This document shows, in pieces, positions 36,474 to 47,648 of a stretch of 64,000 bases of DNA. The stretch lies in NCBI GenBank assembly GCA_020137815.1, contig CM035354.1, positions 7,917,487-7,981,486 of the forward strand, in the 5' to 3' direction. The position numbers and the translations under genes were made by a program. Under the pieces are notes generated by a model. It was not told where the DNA came from. It was given only the letters and a program-made list of their open reading frames with translations, and searched no databases. Positions within the stretch are counted from its first letter, which is position 1. Every line of letters starts with the position of its first letter. Source of the stretch: Hormiphora californensis (lineage: Eukaryota > Ctenophora > Tentaculata > Cydippida > Pleurobrachiidae).

Positions 36474-37538
36474 CACTGCGCTGGCAAGCGCAAAGGTTGC
36501 CATCCCCCCCCCTCAAAAAGCGCCGCCAGAAACGCAGTTATACGTTTTATGGGTGTTTGGCTGAAAATCCAGATTTCAGAAGGCTATAGCGTGGCTCCCT
36601 TTCATCCGTTTGACTTGAAATTTGGAATGTATACCCGGCTTGGGGTCTTTGACTCAAGTTCAAAATTTCAAGTCTCTATCTCATCTGGAACCGAAGTTAC
36701 AGACAGGTCCCATTTGCCCTAAATTCAGTGTAACAGGCATGCGCGTGCGCGCGTAGGAGAGACGCTTTTTATAAGTGAATGTGACGCCAAACGAAAAGAG
36801 ATAGAGACTTCATCTTTTCACAGCCGGTAGATCTACTGGATGTGTGTGCATTAGTCGTAGTGGGTTCCCTTTTCATCGCCAGGAACGTCCTACAGAACGT
36901 CTTAAAGTCGTCATTTTTCAGACTCTAACCAAAATTCTTTGAGCTCAATTTACAGCCTGAAGACGGATTCTAATCAAAAATTGAAGACTATATCATGGAA
37001 AGAGAATTGTCTGAACTTTCAGAAACTATATCGTGAATTTTGAAAACCAGACGTATAAGGGTCTTCAAACGCGTCTAAAGTGTTATGACTGTTTAAAAAC
37101 AGATATGACGTTATCGGTTTTTTCGCTATAGCGAACTCAAATCTCATCCAATCGATCTCAAACTTGGTCAGTATTTTCATCTAGGTGGGCCCGATAATAT
37201 GACGTTATAATTTTGACGTTACAACGTCGTAACGTCATTTTATGACGTCAAAATGACGTCAAAAATGAAAATTTCTCAATTTCGCGACTCTAACCTCTCT
37301 GTATCTGTTCTACTACATCTAAATGGATAAAAAATCCCAAAAATGATGCAAATTATACCAAAACTAATTGAAATTAGTAGGCCGGAAAGGTTGCCTTACG
37401 ATTTGAGCTACCTTTGGCACTGGTACATTCCCTTTTGAAGCATCAGTAACCTGTCTATACCCCGTGAAAGTTACGGTGCCTAAGGTAGCTCAAATCGTAA
37501 GGCAACCTTTCCGGCCTACTAATTTCAATTAGTTTTGG

Positions 37539-37576
<38 letters not shown>
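36474..37576. mobile_element. 1.1 kb insertion with 17-bp TSD and (TA)n end
   Basis: AGTTTAGGAATATATAT is present at 36457-36473 and again at 37577-37593. Units A and C have a single uninterrupted AGTCTAGGAATATATTAAT at this place, so 1.1 kb was inserted in unit B. The insert has no ORF, contains an inverted repeat (about 37352-37427 with 37470-37544) and ends in a (TA)n tract. A long target duplication and a simple-repeat tail are typical of target-primed retroposition, but the inverted repeat is not. The class is therefore open. Confidence 0.8.
37352..37544. repeat. ~75-bp inverted repeat near (TA)n
   Basis: ATTATACCAAAACTAATTG...CTACCTT at 37352 on is inverted at about 37470-37544, with a ~45-bp loop. 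The arms are nearly perfect over GGCCGGAAAGGTTGCCTTAC. (TA)n follows at once. Confidence 0.88.
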
Positions 37577-37580
<4 letters not shown>

Positions 37581-37699
37581 TAGGAATATATATTAATAAT
37601 TGAACGCAGCTGTTGATCCAAGGATTGGATCATTTGTAGTGTATTCCCAATGACGTAGAAAAGGGAGTAAGCAGTCGCCTTCAATATCGATATTCGTTC

Positions 37700-37897
37700 A
37701 ACATGTTCGAATTGCACATTGTCACGGCACCTCTCGGAATATTTTTCAACTCCATTTATGTCTAGACTCTCGATCCTAAGTCGGTACATTTTTCGGATGG
37801 CAGAATCTGCCGCAGATGGTTTCTGGGAAATGTCGGGACATACCATCTGCCCTGTCTCACTGCACCTGGCACAAATGTAAACGAACTTAACAACCAT
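37700..37897 (-). CDS. ORF fragment, possible captured exon
   Basis: On the minus strand, MVVKFVYICARCSETGQMVC starts at 37897 and stays open through YRLRIESLDINGVEKYSERC. It then runs on into the duplicated noncoding flank of the receptor unit. The first ~65 codons occupy sequence that interrupts the similarity between unit B and units A/C, so they arrived separately. The CxxC..C spacing hints at a small zinc-binding module. I recognise no family, and no splice sites or stop separate it from the flank. Confidence 0.25.
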
Positions 37898-38270
37898 CTC
37901 TAACTAGTTGGTGGGTAACCTAGTTTTCAGTATTTTTAGAAGAAAAAGATAGAAATAATACCTATAGTCCCTGGAAAATGACTCAGGTAGTTCAAGGTGC
38001 CCGCCGCGCAATTTATCCTGCTATTTTTGCAAATTTGGTCCTCCTAATGTGTCCCAACATCTAAAACCTTAGACCAACCCAGCCGCACACACTGGAAGCA
38101 TGGAATCACTTGTAGCTCGCGTTGAAGGTCAGAACAACACACTATTATACAAGAGACTGGTGTCTTGAGATATTTCTTCAAACACACAGAGGCATTATAA
38201 CGCTACCTCAACAACCTCAAGACACTAAGAGAAGATGAACACTACCTTATCTAGACTACATACTTTCATA
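37898..38270. other. Noncoding flank of unit B
   Basis: Contains the duplicated stretch GGTCAGAACAACACA... to GAACACTACCTTAT, shared with units A and C. No gene. Confidence 0.5.
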
Positions 38271-40981
38271 CGCACGTGCTAAAAAGATCATTCAGGGTTT
38301 AGAAATCAGCAGTTCGTGGAGTTAACTAAATGTCCGTCCGTCCGTCCGTCATGGACAACGCCTGACAACCGATCCGTTTTGAAAGCGTCGTCCGCAAAGT
38401 TATTACACTACGGATTTCGGTGGCGTGCGCTCAAAATTTGCTGCGCGCGCCGCACACACACTCTCAATGCAGCGTATGTATACACACCTCACGCGTTACA
38501 GCATAGCGGTGCTATTAGCGATCGAATGATTTAACTTCTTGAAACTTAAAGGCGTTGAAAGGTCAGCTCGTTAGTATGGTGACTGAGGGAACGTGAGAAG
38601 TTTCCCATGCATAGTTTAGTGTCACATAACATTGTAATTAGGCGTTGGCGGACGACGATCAAATAACATTGCACGGTATCATCTAGTGTGGGCGGCGCTT
38701 AACAGATCTCATCGCTTATCAGTGATCAGTTGGAGTATTCGTTGGCAGGGAAACACAGCATTATGAAACATAATGCAATAATAATTCTTGTTACAGAAGC
38801 GATCAGTTTAGACAATTTTGGAACCCATTGACCATGTTTGAAGTTCAGAATGGTTCAACGTAACCGGTGACGGACAATTTCTGAAGTTCAGCTTTTTTGC
38901 GGTCTACGTGCCCAAAAATCAGGTCTCAATGTTAGCCTTGTAGAAGCCGTCAACAGATACAGATTGACTCAGGGCTCCTTGAAGGGCTAGAATGACCTCT
39001 TCTAAGGATACTTGAGGAAAATCAAGTTCTTCCGATTTTCACCCTTGATTTTGTGGGCTATTTTTAGATTTCAGTCAAAAAGTGCTTTTCTCACTTTGAA
39101 TTGCTGTCGCCCTGGACCTAGCCGGTCGTTTGTCAAGATTTATCCATCAAAATATGAATTAAACCATGCTCTGCATGACCCTAAAGTTTATTGTTGGTTT
39201 TGAGTGTCTTAGAAGGTCTAAAATTGAAGTTGAAAAAAGTCGACCAAAAACGGGAAAATTTTTCTGGCATTTTGGGATACTAGCGCACCCATTGGGTGCG
39301 CCTAAAGTAAGGGCTTTTTGATAGCCCACCCGGCTTCGCCGGGTGGTTCTTTTCGCCCCTTTCAACGTCAATAACACGGTTGCCATGACAACTGAATTGG
39401 TAACTATGGGGACTGGCATGTTAAAAGTCATTCGAAAATATTAACAAACTTCCACTGGAAGTTCCAAAAGTGTGAATAACAGCTTTACAGCTTTGGGCAC
39501 ATAAAGTGTTTTATGAAGGAGCAGTCTGTCGCGTAGAAACGCACTGAACGAACGGCCATCACGACGTTCATCTCCAAATTATAATAGACTAGCGCACCCA
39601 TTGGGTGCGCTCAAGTAAGGGCATTTTGATAACCCACCCGGCTTCGCCTGGTGGTTCTTTTCGCCCCTTTCAACACGGTTGCCATGGCAACTGAATTGGT
39701 AACTATGGGGACTGGCATGTTAAAAGGCATTCGAAAATATTAATCAACTTCCACTGGAAGTTCCAAAACTGTGAGTAACAGCTTTACAGCTTTGGGCACA
39801 TAGAGTGTTTTATGAAGGAGCAGTCTGTCGCTTAGATACCGCCTAACGAACGACTTCGACGACGTTCATCTCCAAATTATAATATAGACTAGCGCACCCA
39901 TTGGGTGCGCCTCAAGTAAGGGCTTTTTTATAACCCACCCGGCTTCGCCGGGTGGTTCTTTTCGCCCCTTTCAACGTCAATAACACGGTTGCCATGGCAA
40001 CTGAATTGGTAACTATGGGGACTGGGATGTTAAAAGTCATTCGAAAATATTAACAAACTTCCGCTGGAAGTTCAAAAAGTGTGAACAGCAGCTTTACAGC
40101 TTTGGTCATATGAAGTGTTTTATGAAGGAGCACTGTCGCGTAGAAACGCACTGAACGAACGACCATCACTTCGACGTCGTTCATCTCCAACTTATAATAG
40201 AGATTTTGGGATTATTAGCCCCCTATAACTCCAATCCCGCAACTTTTTCGGCCCAAAATTGGTTGTTTCCCATTATAACTGATAGAATGGACTACTTCAT
40301 GTGCAAAATAGGTCATTTCCCAACATTTTTGCTTCCATTTTGACGATTTTTCGGAAAGTGAGTGAGTTTTGGTCAACCACTAGGAAATGGGGTGTAGCCT
40401 TGAGAAAAAAGTTCTCCAGATCTTTACTGAGGATGTTATGAGACCGAAATTGTGTCAGGAACAAGATACTATAAAAATTTAATGGCCCCGATAAACATGA
40501 AGAAACAAGAATTATTATTGCATTATGTTTCATAATGCTGTGTTTCCCTGCCAACGAATACCGTGCAATGTGATCTGATCGTCGTCCGCCAACGCCTAAT
40601 TACAATGTTATGTGACACTAAGCTATGCATGGCCTGGGAAACTTCTCACGTTCCCTCATTCACCATACTAACGAGCTGAGCTTTCAGCGCCTTTAAGTTT
40701 CAAGAAGTTAAATCCATTCGATCGCTAATAGTATAGCACCGCTATGCTGTAACGCGCGAGGTGTGTATATGTATACGCTGCATTGAGAGCGCCGCGCGCG
40801 GCAAATTTTGAGCGCGCGCCACCACAATCCGTAGTGGAATAACTTTGCGGACGAACTTTTCAAAATTGTCAGCATCGCGGTTGTCAGGCTGCTACCGTGA
40901 CACACGCGATTTTGACCACGCTCGAGTTACTATTTCAAATCCGAGATTTCTAAACCCTTTATGATCTTTTTAGCACACGTG
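38271..40981. mobile_element. 2.7 kb foldback element between units B and C
   Basis: The left arm (about 38271-38815) is inverted at about 40495-40981. Shared landmarks: CACGTG(TG)CTAAAAAGATCAT and GGGTTTAGAAATC at the outer edge, CAATGCAGCGTATGTATACA, AACTTCTTGAAACTTAAAGGCG, GCGTTGGCGGACGACGATC and AACACAGCATTATG at the inner edge. The middle holds three tandem units (39280-40205). No transposase. The unit boundary TACTTTCA|..|ATTATCTTAGAGG shows that the whole block to ~41525 was inserted between receptor units. A partial copy of the right end lies at 53710-53905. Confidence 0.8.
39280..40205. repeat. Three ~305-bp tandem units with GC-rich hairpins
   Basis: Units start at about 39280, 39588 and 39888, each with ACTAGCGCACCCATTGGGTG. 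Each holds two perfect hairpins, GCGCACCCATTGGGTGCGC and CCACCCGGCTTCGCCGGGTGG, then ACACGGTTGCCATG, CTTCCACTGGAAGTTC and an ATGAAGGAGCA motif. Small indels separate the units. A fourth unit lies inverted at 41041-41352. Confidence 0.92.
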
Positions 40982-41040
40982 CTAAAACGATCATCCGGGT
41001 GGATGCCCTTCGGGCATCCACCCGGGCAGGGAAAAAATTC

Positions 41041-41352
41041 GTAATTGAAAATCATTATGGATCATCTCTATCGTTCGTTAGGCGGTATCTAAGCGACAAG
41101 CTGCTCCTTCATAAAATACTTTATGTGCCCAAAGCTGTAAAGCTGTTACTCACAGTTTTGGAACTTCCAGTGGAAGTTTATTAATATTTTCGAATGCCTT
41201 TTAACATGCCAGTCCCCATAGTTACCAATTCAGTTGCCATGGCAACCGTGTTATTGACATTAAAAGTGGCGAAAAGAACCACTCGGCGAAGCCGGGTGGG
41301 TTATCAAAACACCCTTACTTGAGGAGCACCCAATGGGTGCGCTAGTCTTCTA
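41041..41352. repeat. Inverted fourth copy of the ~305-bp unit
   Basis: The reverse complement of the units at 39280-40205, ending GCACCCAATGGGTGCGCTAGTC. It lies just outside the foldback arm and follows a perfect hairpin GGGTGGATGCCC/GGGCATCCACCC (about 40998-41023). Confidence 0.9.
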
Positions 41353-42456
41353 TAAGTATGTCTTGGGAAAGTTCATCCCAAAAATACTTTTTAACCACTT
41401 TAAAAATATCTCAACTACTGAGAACTAATCGTATAAACATTTCACAAGGCTCTTGTCATTTCGGTGGTTGAAGGAGGAAGTAATCGAGAGTGAAAATATA
41501 GATTGGAGCAATCAGAACTAAACTAAATTATCTTAGAGGTTAAATGTTACCTTGTTCTAGATACATTTATATTCACCAAGTTGTACTTGATTATGCCAAG
41601 AGTTAGTCCCCGTTTGAGTGGATATGATTTGTCCGAATCACAACAACAAACATGATCAAAACATAAGGTGGATTCAATCTACAGTGTACATGTGATATCT
41701 ATCGAATCTAATCTAACACCTTTATTGGACAATGTAGGAGATCCCTAACTTCACCGTTATTTGTACAACTTACCAATTAAAAAAATTGCCAAATCACCCA
41801 TCTTCTGATCCTCTGGTTATCTAGGAGGGTAGTAACCTGAAAGAGAAGATTTAGTTGGATGGAAATTTGGCTACTGATATATATGTACTTCCTTTCCGCT
41901 AAAAGTGGTAAGTTAGTAAAGACGAAATAAAGCTGTTAGTGTTTACAGAAAAAACGTTTAAAATATATGATCAGGATTGATAGTTAATATTTGTCTCTGG
42001 TGGTATTTTACAGTACTTTCAGTGTGTCTACCACTTTATAGGGCCTTCTTGCCTTGCTCTCACCACACCCTGTCTCTCAAGTCTTGTAAAAAGCATCTAT
42101 TCTACACTTCAACCATTGTCTGACTTGACTCTGATTTGTAATATCAAAACACTACTTCAACGATCAACAATAGTGTCCAGGACAGTCACGCCCCGCTTCA
42201 AATCACCCAGCATCTTACGTATCTCTATCCACTACTACCCGGGATCACTTTCTACTGCAGTTGTGGCTTCAACTTGCATCTACGTAATCAAGTTGGTAAT
42301 GAAATTACCCCTCCGCACAAGCTCACGGATATGCAATAATAGGGGTGACTTCGTAACCAAGTCCCTACCACACCTTCTTCTTCTTCTTCATTATATCTTG
42401 GGATATCATCCTCTACTTCATTTGGTTTATCCCAGTCCTGATCACTTCAGAAGTGT
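41353..42456. other. Noncoding 3' flank of receptor C
   Basis: From about 41525 this is the duplicated flank also seen before copies B (34290 on) and D (44270 on). No gene. Confidence 0.6.
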
Positions 42457-43452
42457 TCATTCCAGAACAGTTTCCATAACCGTCACTGCACCACCCTCAT
42501 TGGTATTTTCTGATCTTTTCACAGAGGCCAGCATCTTCCGTACTTCAGACTGAGTCCCCTTATCTGCAATCAGAAGGGCAACTGCAGTGTAACTTGCCTG
42601 GAAACACTGGAACAGACAATACTGCGTTACGGCAACATATGGATTGGAGGGCATAAAACTGTCAAGAATGCTTTTAGCAATGCCCAGGATAACTTGTACG
42701 ATCTGCCCTCCCACCAGGACTAACACCATATTAACACCATTCCTCCGCTGCTCTCTGGTCTCTGCAGGAGTGTCATCTGTCTTCCTCAGCAACTTAATAG
42801 TCCGCCATGTGTGATCCAGAGAGGAGATAAGTAGAGCTAGCATCAATAGATCAGAAACAGAATACAAGGATATGACCGTTTCTTCTGAGTATACTTTATA
42901 TACCAACTTATCAAACTTTGATGCGATAACAACAGCATCAGGGACAGTAAAAGCAATAACAGCGGCTCCAGCCAGGCATATAACTACAGTTGCAATACCA
43001 AAACCAATAACTTTCCTCAGGATCTCTTTGTAAGGGACAGCATCAAACGGGTCCGCGATTGCTCGATACCGGGAGAACGCCATAAGATACAGCAGAGCAG
43101 TAGAGTAGAGATTTCCCGAATTGTAGACGAACCCGTATACTTGATCAAATGCGGTTGCAAAACGAAAATCGATGTCCTGATTTGGGGTGTCTTTAACAAT
43201 GAAATAGGTCCAGCTGGTAGAAATGAACACACCGAGGACAAGGTACACCCCACAAAGACAGGTTGTCAGTAGAGCCGGAATAGAGTTGGAGATCCGGGCA
43301 ATCCGGGACTTGATTACAATTGGATTGAGGAGAATACCGGGCAGGGACAGGAGGACGACCAGAGTAAGGAAGAGAGGGTCCACATAGGATGGGAACGTCC
43401 ACCTGATATCCGTTGAGTTGGAGATGTAGTAGGTATCAACAAAAACTCCCAT
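42457..43452 (-). CDS. Seven-TM receptor, array copy C
   Basis: Intronless, 331 codons from MGVFVDTYY at 43452, the position conserved across the array; an upstream in-frame ATG at 43485 exists as in copy A. The protein is nearly identical to copy A through TM1-TM5, including the TM2-TM3 loop (NQDIDFRFATAFDQVYGFVYN) and the long ECL2 (DAVVIASKFDKLVYKVYSEE). ICL3 has LLRKTDD, with the Thr shared with copy D, and the C-tail KRSENTN is shared with copy B. It has the SRYRAI motif but no NPxxY or CWxP. No disabling change is visible. Confidence 0.88.
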   Translation of the reverse strand: MGVFVDTYYISNSTDIRWTFPSYVDPLFLTLVVLLSLPGILLNPIVIKSRIARISNSIPALLTTCLCGVYLVLGVFISTSWTYFIVKDTPNQDIDFRFATAFDQVYGFVYNSGNLYSTALLYLMAFSRYRAIADPFDAVPYKEILRKVIGFGIATVVICLAGAAVIAFTVPDAVVIASKFDKLVYKVYSEETVISLYSVSDLLMLALLISSLDHTWRTIKLLRKTDDTPAETREQRRNGVNMVLVLVGGQIVQVILGIAKSILDSFMPSNPYVAVTQYCLFQCFQASYTAVALLIADKGTQSEVRKMLASVKRSENTNEGGAVTVMETVLE

Positions 43453-43632
43453 GTTGTCTGTGCCCAGAAGTGAGATTAAAGACACACGATCTATAGGATG
43501 GTATATATTAAAGACACAGATGGCTGTGTTAGAGTTTTCTTTTCAGAGGTGCCTTCCTCATTATGGCTTAACAATACACGTAAACAGCCGCATCTGTCTA
43601 CAATTAAGAGCACGGACGATAAAGAGAAAGAT

Positions 43633-43636
<4 letters not shown>

Positions 43637-43678
<42 letters not shown>
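43637..43678. repeat. (GA)n upstream of receptor C
   Basis: A short GA tract, homologous in position to 33281-33379 and 36174-36213. Confidence 0.9.
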
Positions 43679-43681
<3 letters not shown>

Positions 43682-43787
43682 TAGAGAAAAAGACAGACAA
43701 CAGTCTAGGAATATATTAATAATTGAACGCAGCTGCTGATTGTATTGCCAACGACGTAGAAAAGGGAGTATGCAGTCACCTTCAATA

Positions 43788-43975
43788 CAGTGCTGCTTGC
43801 AGTCAAAATACGGTATCGCGAAATACAGTGATGACTGATGAGACACACACGTTGCATAACGCACGGCAAAAAGTTCATGTGTCAGCACGTACTAGCGTAC
43901 TGATTGGCCACGGTTGCGCGTCGTCTTACTGTATCTTCGTTTTCCATTACCGTTTTCCCACTACAAGCGACCGTG
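43788..43975. mobile_element. 188-bp MITE with 3-bp TSD (CACTA-like), copy 1
   Basis: The ends CAGTGCTGCTTG and CAAGCGACCGTG are inverted repeats. ATA flanks both sides (43785-43787, 43976-43978), and unit A has the uninterrupted TTCAATATCGATATTCG. The 3-bp duplication and CAC/CAG ends suggest a CMC/CACTA-type nonautonomous element. Two further copies lie in the opposite orientation at 48804 and 49484. Confidence 0.88.
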
Positions 43976-45050
43976 ATATCGATATTCGTTCAACATGCTC
44001 GAATTACTATGCTCCTGAAACTACCGGTACTATATGTAGTAACCTAGGTTTCACGTGATGTCCTGAAAAATTGGTCCACCAGGCATATAAGATATATTAT
44101 CTTTGCCCTTTATTTGCTATTTAAGGTACAGAACAACACAATATTATACAAGAGTCTGGTGTCTTGAGATATTTCTTAAGATACACAGATGCATTAGCCA
44201 TTATAATAACGCTACCTCATTAACCGCAAGACACTAAGAGAAGATGAACACTACCGTATCTAGACTACATACTTTCAAAAATTATCTTAGAGGTTAAATG
44301 TTACCTTGTTCTAGACACATTTATATTCACCAAGTTGTACTTGATTATGCCAAGAGTTAGTCCCCGTTTGAGTGGATATGATTTGTCTGAATCACAACAA
44401 ACATGAACAAAAAATAAGGTGGATTCAATCTACAGTGTACATGATATAAATCTAACACCTTTATTGAACAGTGTACGGGATCCCTAACTTTATCGTTATT
44501 TGTACAACTTACCAATTAATTGTCAAATCACCCATCTTCTGATCCTCTGGTTATCTAGGAGGGTAATCACCTGAAAGAAAAGATTTAGTTGGATGGAAAT
44601 TGGGCTACTGATATACTCCTTTCCGGTGAAAGTGGTAAGTTAGTAAAGACGAAATAAAGTTGTTAATATTTACAAAAAAACGTTTAAAATATATATGATC
44701 AGGATTGGTGGCATTTCACTTCCAGTGTATCAACTTTATAGGGCCTTCTTGCCTTGCTCTCACCACACCCTATCTCTCAAAAGCGTCTACTCTACACTTC
44801 TAACCATCGTCTGACTTGACTTTGTTTTATAATCTAAAAACACTACTTCAACGATCCACAATAGTGTCCAGGACTTCCCCACTTCAAATCATCCAGCATC
44901 TTAATACGTACCTCTAAATACATATCTCTATCCACTGCTACCCGGGATCACTTTCTACTGCAGTTGTGGCTTCAACTTGCATCTACGTAATCAAGTTGGT
45001 AATGAAATTACCCCTCCGCACAAGCTCACGGATATGCAATAATAGGGGTG
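43976..45050. other. Noncoding flank, units C/D
   Basis: Duplicated flank as in 34001-35030, ending at the 13-bp direct repeat AATAATAGGGGTG that bounds the insertion in unit D. No gene. Confidence 0.6.
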
Positions 45051-46534
45051 TGTGTGTGTGTGTGTGTGTGTGTTTTGCACCGCCCGTCATTCCACCCACT
45101 TTACTGCCCCACAATGGTCGGCAGCCAACCTCTATTAATATCACTCTTCGCCACCGTCCCCCACACGTAGGGATAGTGTTGATGTTGTTCCGGTTTGGGT
45201 CCTGGTATTTTGTCGAGCAAGCTCAACATTTCCCTCGAACCTTTGCCGGCATCACAAGAAGAGTATTTGATACAGTGAATCTAATAGTAGACTGACATAC
45301 CTATATTGTCAGGGCAATGGATGGAATTTACCTGTCACACAGACTGGTCTCTGGTTACTACTGCTCCAAGGAGCTGTAGAGGTAGGTGGGTTGCCGGATA
45401 TAACAATACCGTGGGTTCACCATCTAATCGGTGACGGCTGAAATATCTTATCACACCTCAGGTCTTGGGTCAAAACCGCTAGCAGTACTTATCAGCATGC
45501 AACCTGGGGGTCCGGACAGCTAATTTCTTAGCAAGCACAGATAAGCATGAAAACGCTTATGTTAACTCTGGTGAGCATTTGGCAAATTATCAGCTCCCAG
45601 GGGTTGCACTTTTGCGGGGTAACTACTTGCCATATGGCGGAGGTGGCCATTTGTTTGGCCCGACCTGCCCTACCACTCTTGGGTCCTTATTGCGTTGTTA
45701 TAGAAGAAAACTCCCCCATAAGTAGCGTTGCCCTATAGTTTGCCACTTGTTCCAGGTCGGGATAGTTAGGGATGGTTTAATCGAATAGGTTACTTTTGGC
45801 TATTAGTTTGGAGAACTTTACCAAATCAAATGTGTTGCTCGATCTGTTTGTCAGTGAGGAGGATTGTTCTAGATATATATTGCAAAGGTAGTATGTGGCA
45901 AAAATTTGGGCAGAGGTTCCCCAGGGGAATAACCCCTATTTTTGCGAGAGAAGGTAACCTCCGTCCAACCAATATGGGATGTTGGACAGGAGGGCTGTTT
46001 TAAAGGCTACAGCTGCCGGGTGATTACAAATCATGGGTTGCCATAATTGAGGGAGGCTAGTTCTCTGGCGTAGAATTTACCCCCATAATTAAATGGGAGA
46101 CAGCCGACGGGTCATCAGGCATGCCTAGTAGGCATTGCCTACTAGGCGGAGGCCCTCGGTGATTACAAATCATGGGTTGCCATGTGTAACAAGGTTACTG
46201 GCTGGGGTGAGATTATCAGTTCAACTGGGATCCCCACTAAAACTCAGTCCGACGACCGACCGACAAACGATCGATCAACGACTGATATCAATCGTCAACC
46301 AACCGCTCATCAATCGACCGCCGAACCAAATCCCAGCAGGGACCAGCCGCACTGCAAGAGCTCGGTGCCATAGTTGAGTTCGGCAAGGTCTCTGGCAAAG
46401 TTTACTCCCCAAGATTGGGGAGATAGCCGGGTGATTTGACCGTAATCACTGGACCATCAGCCAACCAGGTCCACGGCAACGGGACTGAGCTCGAAGAACT
46501 CAGCTGGCACGAAGAACCTGAGTTCCCCCCGCTG
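45051..46534. mobile_element. 1.5 kb insertion with 13-bp TSD and (TG)n end
   Basis: AATAATAGGGGTG at 45038-45050 recurs at 46535-46547. Unit C has one copy (near 42334) followed directly by ACTTCGTAACCAAG, so the block is an insertion. It begins with (TG)n. Inside, GTGATTACAAATCATGGGTTGCCAT occurs twice (near 46021 and 46158), and a module of CTCTGGC..TTTAC..CCCC..GGGAGA.AGCC appears in two diverged copies. No reverse transcriptase or transposase is visible. The long duplication and repeat tail suggest a 5'-truncated non-LTR or SINE-like element on the minus strand. Confidence 0.72.
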
Positions 46535-46664
46535 AATAATAGGGGTGACTTCGTAACCAAGTAATCAAGTCCCTACCACACCTTCTTCTTCATCATCATT
46601 ATATCTTGGGATATCATCCTCTACTTCATTTGGTTTATCCCAGTCCTGATCACTTCATAAAACA

Positions 46665-47648
46665 TCATTCCAGAACAGTTTCCATAACCGTCACCACACC
46701 ACCCTCATTGGTATTGTCCGATATTTTCACAGAGGCCAGCATCTTCCGTACTTCCGACTGAGTCCCTTTATCCACAACCAGAAGGGCAACTGCAGTGTAG
46801 CTTGCCTGGAAACACTGGAATAGACAATACTGCGTTACTGTAAAATATGAGCCCAAGGACACAAATAGGCTAATGATGCCCAGGATAACTTGTACTATCT
46901 GCCCTCCAACCAGGACTAACACCATCTTAACACCATTCCTCCGCTGTTCTCTGGTCTCTGCAGGTGTGTCGTCTGTCTTCCGCAACATCTTAATAGTCCG
47001 CCATGTGTGTTCCAGAGAGGAGATAAGGAGAGACATCATCAATAGATCAGCAACGATATACCAAGAAAAGGTTAATTCTTCTGAGAATACTTGATATACC
47101 AACTTATCAAACTTTGATGCTATAACAACAGCATCAGGGGCTGTAAAAGCAGTAACAGCGGCTGCAGCCAGGCATATAACTAGAGTTGTAATACCAAAAC
47201 CAATAACTTTCCTCAGGATCTCTTTGTAAGGGACAGCATCAAACGGGTCCGCGATTGCTCGATACCGGGAGAACGCCATAAGATACAGCAGAGCAGTAGA
47301 GTAGAGATTCCCCGAATAGTACATAAAAGTGTAGACCTGATCAAATGCTGTTGCATTACGAAAATCTAAGTCCTGATTTGGGGTGTCTTTAACAATGGAA
47401 TAGGTCCAGCTGGTAGAAATGAACACACCGAGGACAAGGTACACCCCACAAAGACAGGTTGTCAGTAGAGCCGGAATAGAGTTGGAGATCCGGGCAATCC
47501 GGGACTTGATTACAATTGGGTTGAGGAGAATACCGGGCAGGGACAGGAGGACGACCAGAGTAAGGAAGAGGGGGTCCACATAGGATGGGAATGACCACCT
47601 GATATCCGTTGAGTTGGAGATGTAGTAGGTATCAACAAAAATCGCCAT
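46665..47648 (-). CDS. Seven-TM receptor, array copy D
   Basis: Intronless, 327 codons from MAIFVDTYY at 47648. The sequence upstream of this Met differs from the other copies (ATCCACAAC before ATG), so the duplicated unit ends here and copy D must use another promoter. Compared with copy A, the TM5 region is altered (YQVFSEELTFSWYIVADLL) and the loop before TM7 is shorter (IISLFVSLGSYFTV). The TM2-TM3 loop end (TAFDQVYTFMYYSGN) and TM7 (LLVVDKG) match copy B, the C-tail (KISDNTNEGG) copy A, and ICL3 (RKTDD) copy C. The frame is intact. Confidence 0.88.
   Translation of the reverse strand: MAIFVDTYYISNSTDIRWSFPSYVDPLFLTLVVLLSLPGILLNPIVIKSRIARISNSIPALLTTCLCGVYLVLGVFISTSWTYSIVKDTPNQDLDFRNATAFDQVYTFMYYSGNLYSTALLYLMAFSRYRAIADPFDAVPYKEILRKVIGFGITTLVICLAAAAVTAFTAPDAVVIASKFDKLVYQVFSEELTFSWYIVADLLMMSLLISSLEHTWRTIKMLRKTDDTPAETREQRRNGVKMVLVLVGGQIVQVILGIISLFVSLGSYFTVTQYCLFQCFQASYTAVALLVVDKGTQSEVRKMLASVKISDNTNEGGVVTVMETVLE

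Noticed and set aside
35031-36503. 490-codon version of receptor B
   Set aside because: The N-terminal ~166 codons are mostly Ser/Leu from the antisense of a GA tract. The four-copy comparison puts the start at 36005.
45070-45090. SSU rRNA 3' motif (CACCGCCCGTC)
   Set aside because: The bases around it do not match the rRNA, and no other rRNA helix is present. A chance match.
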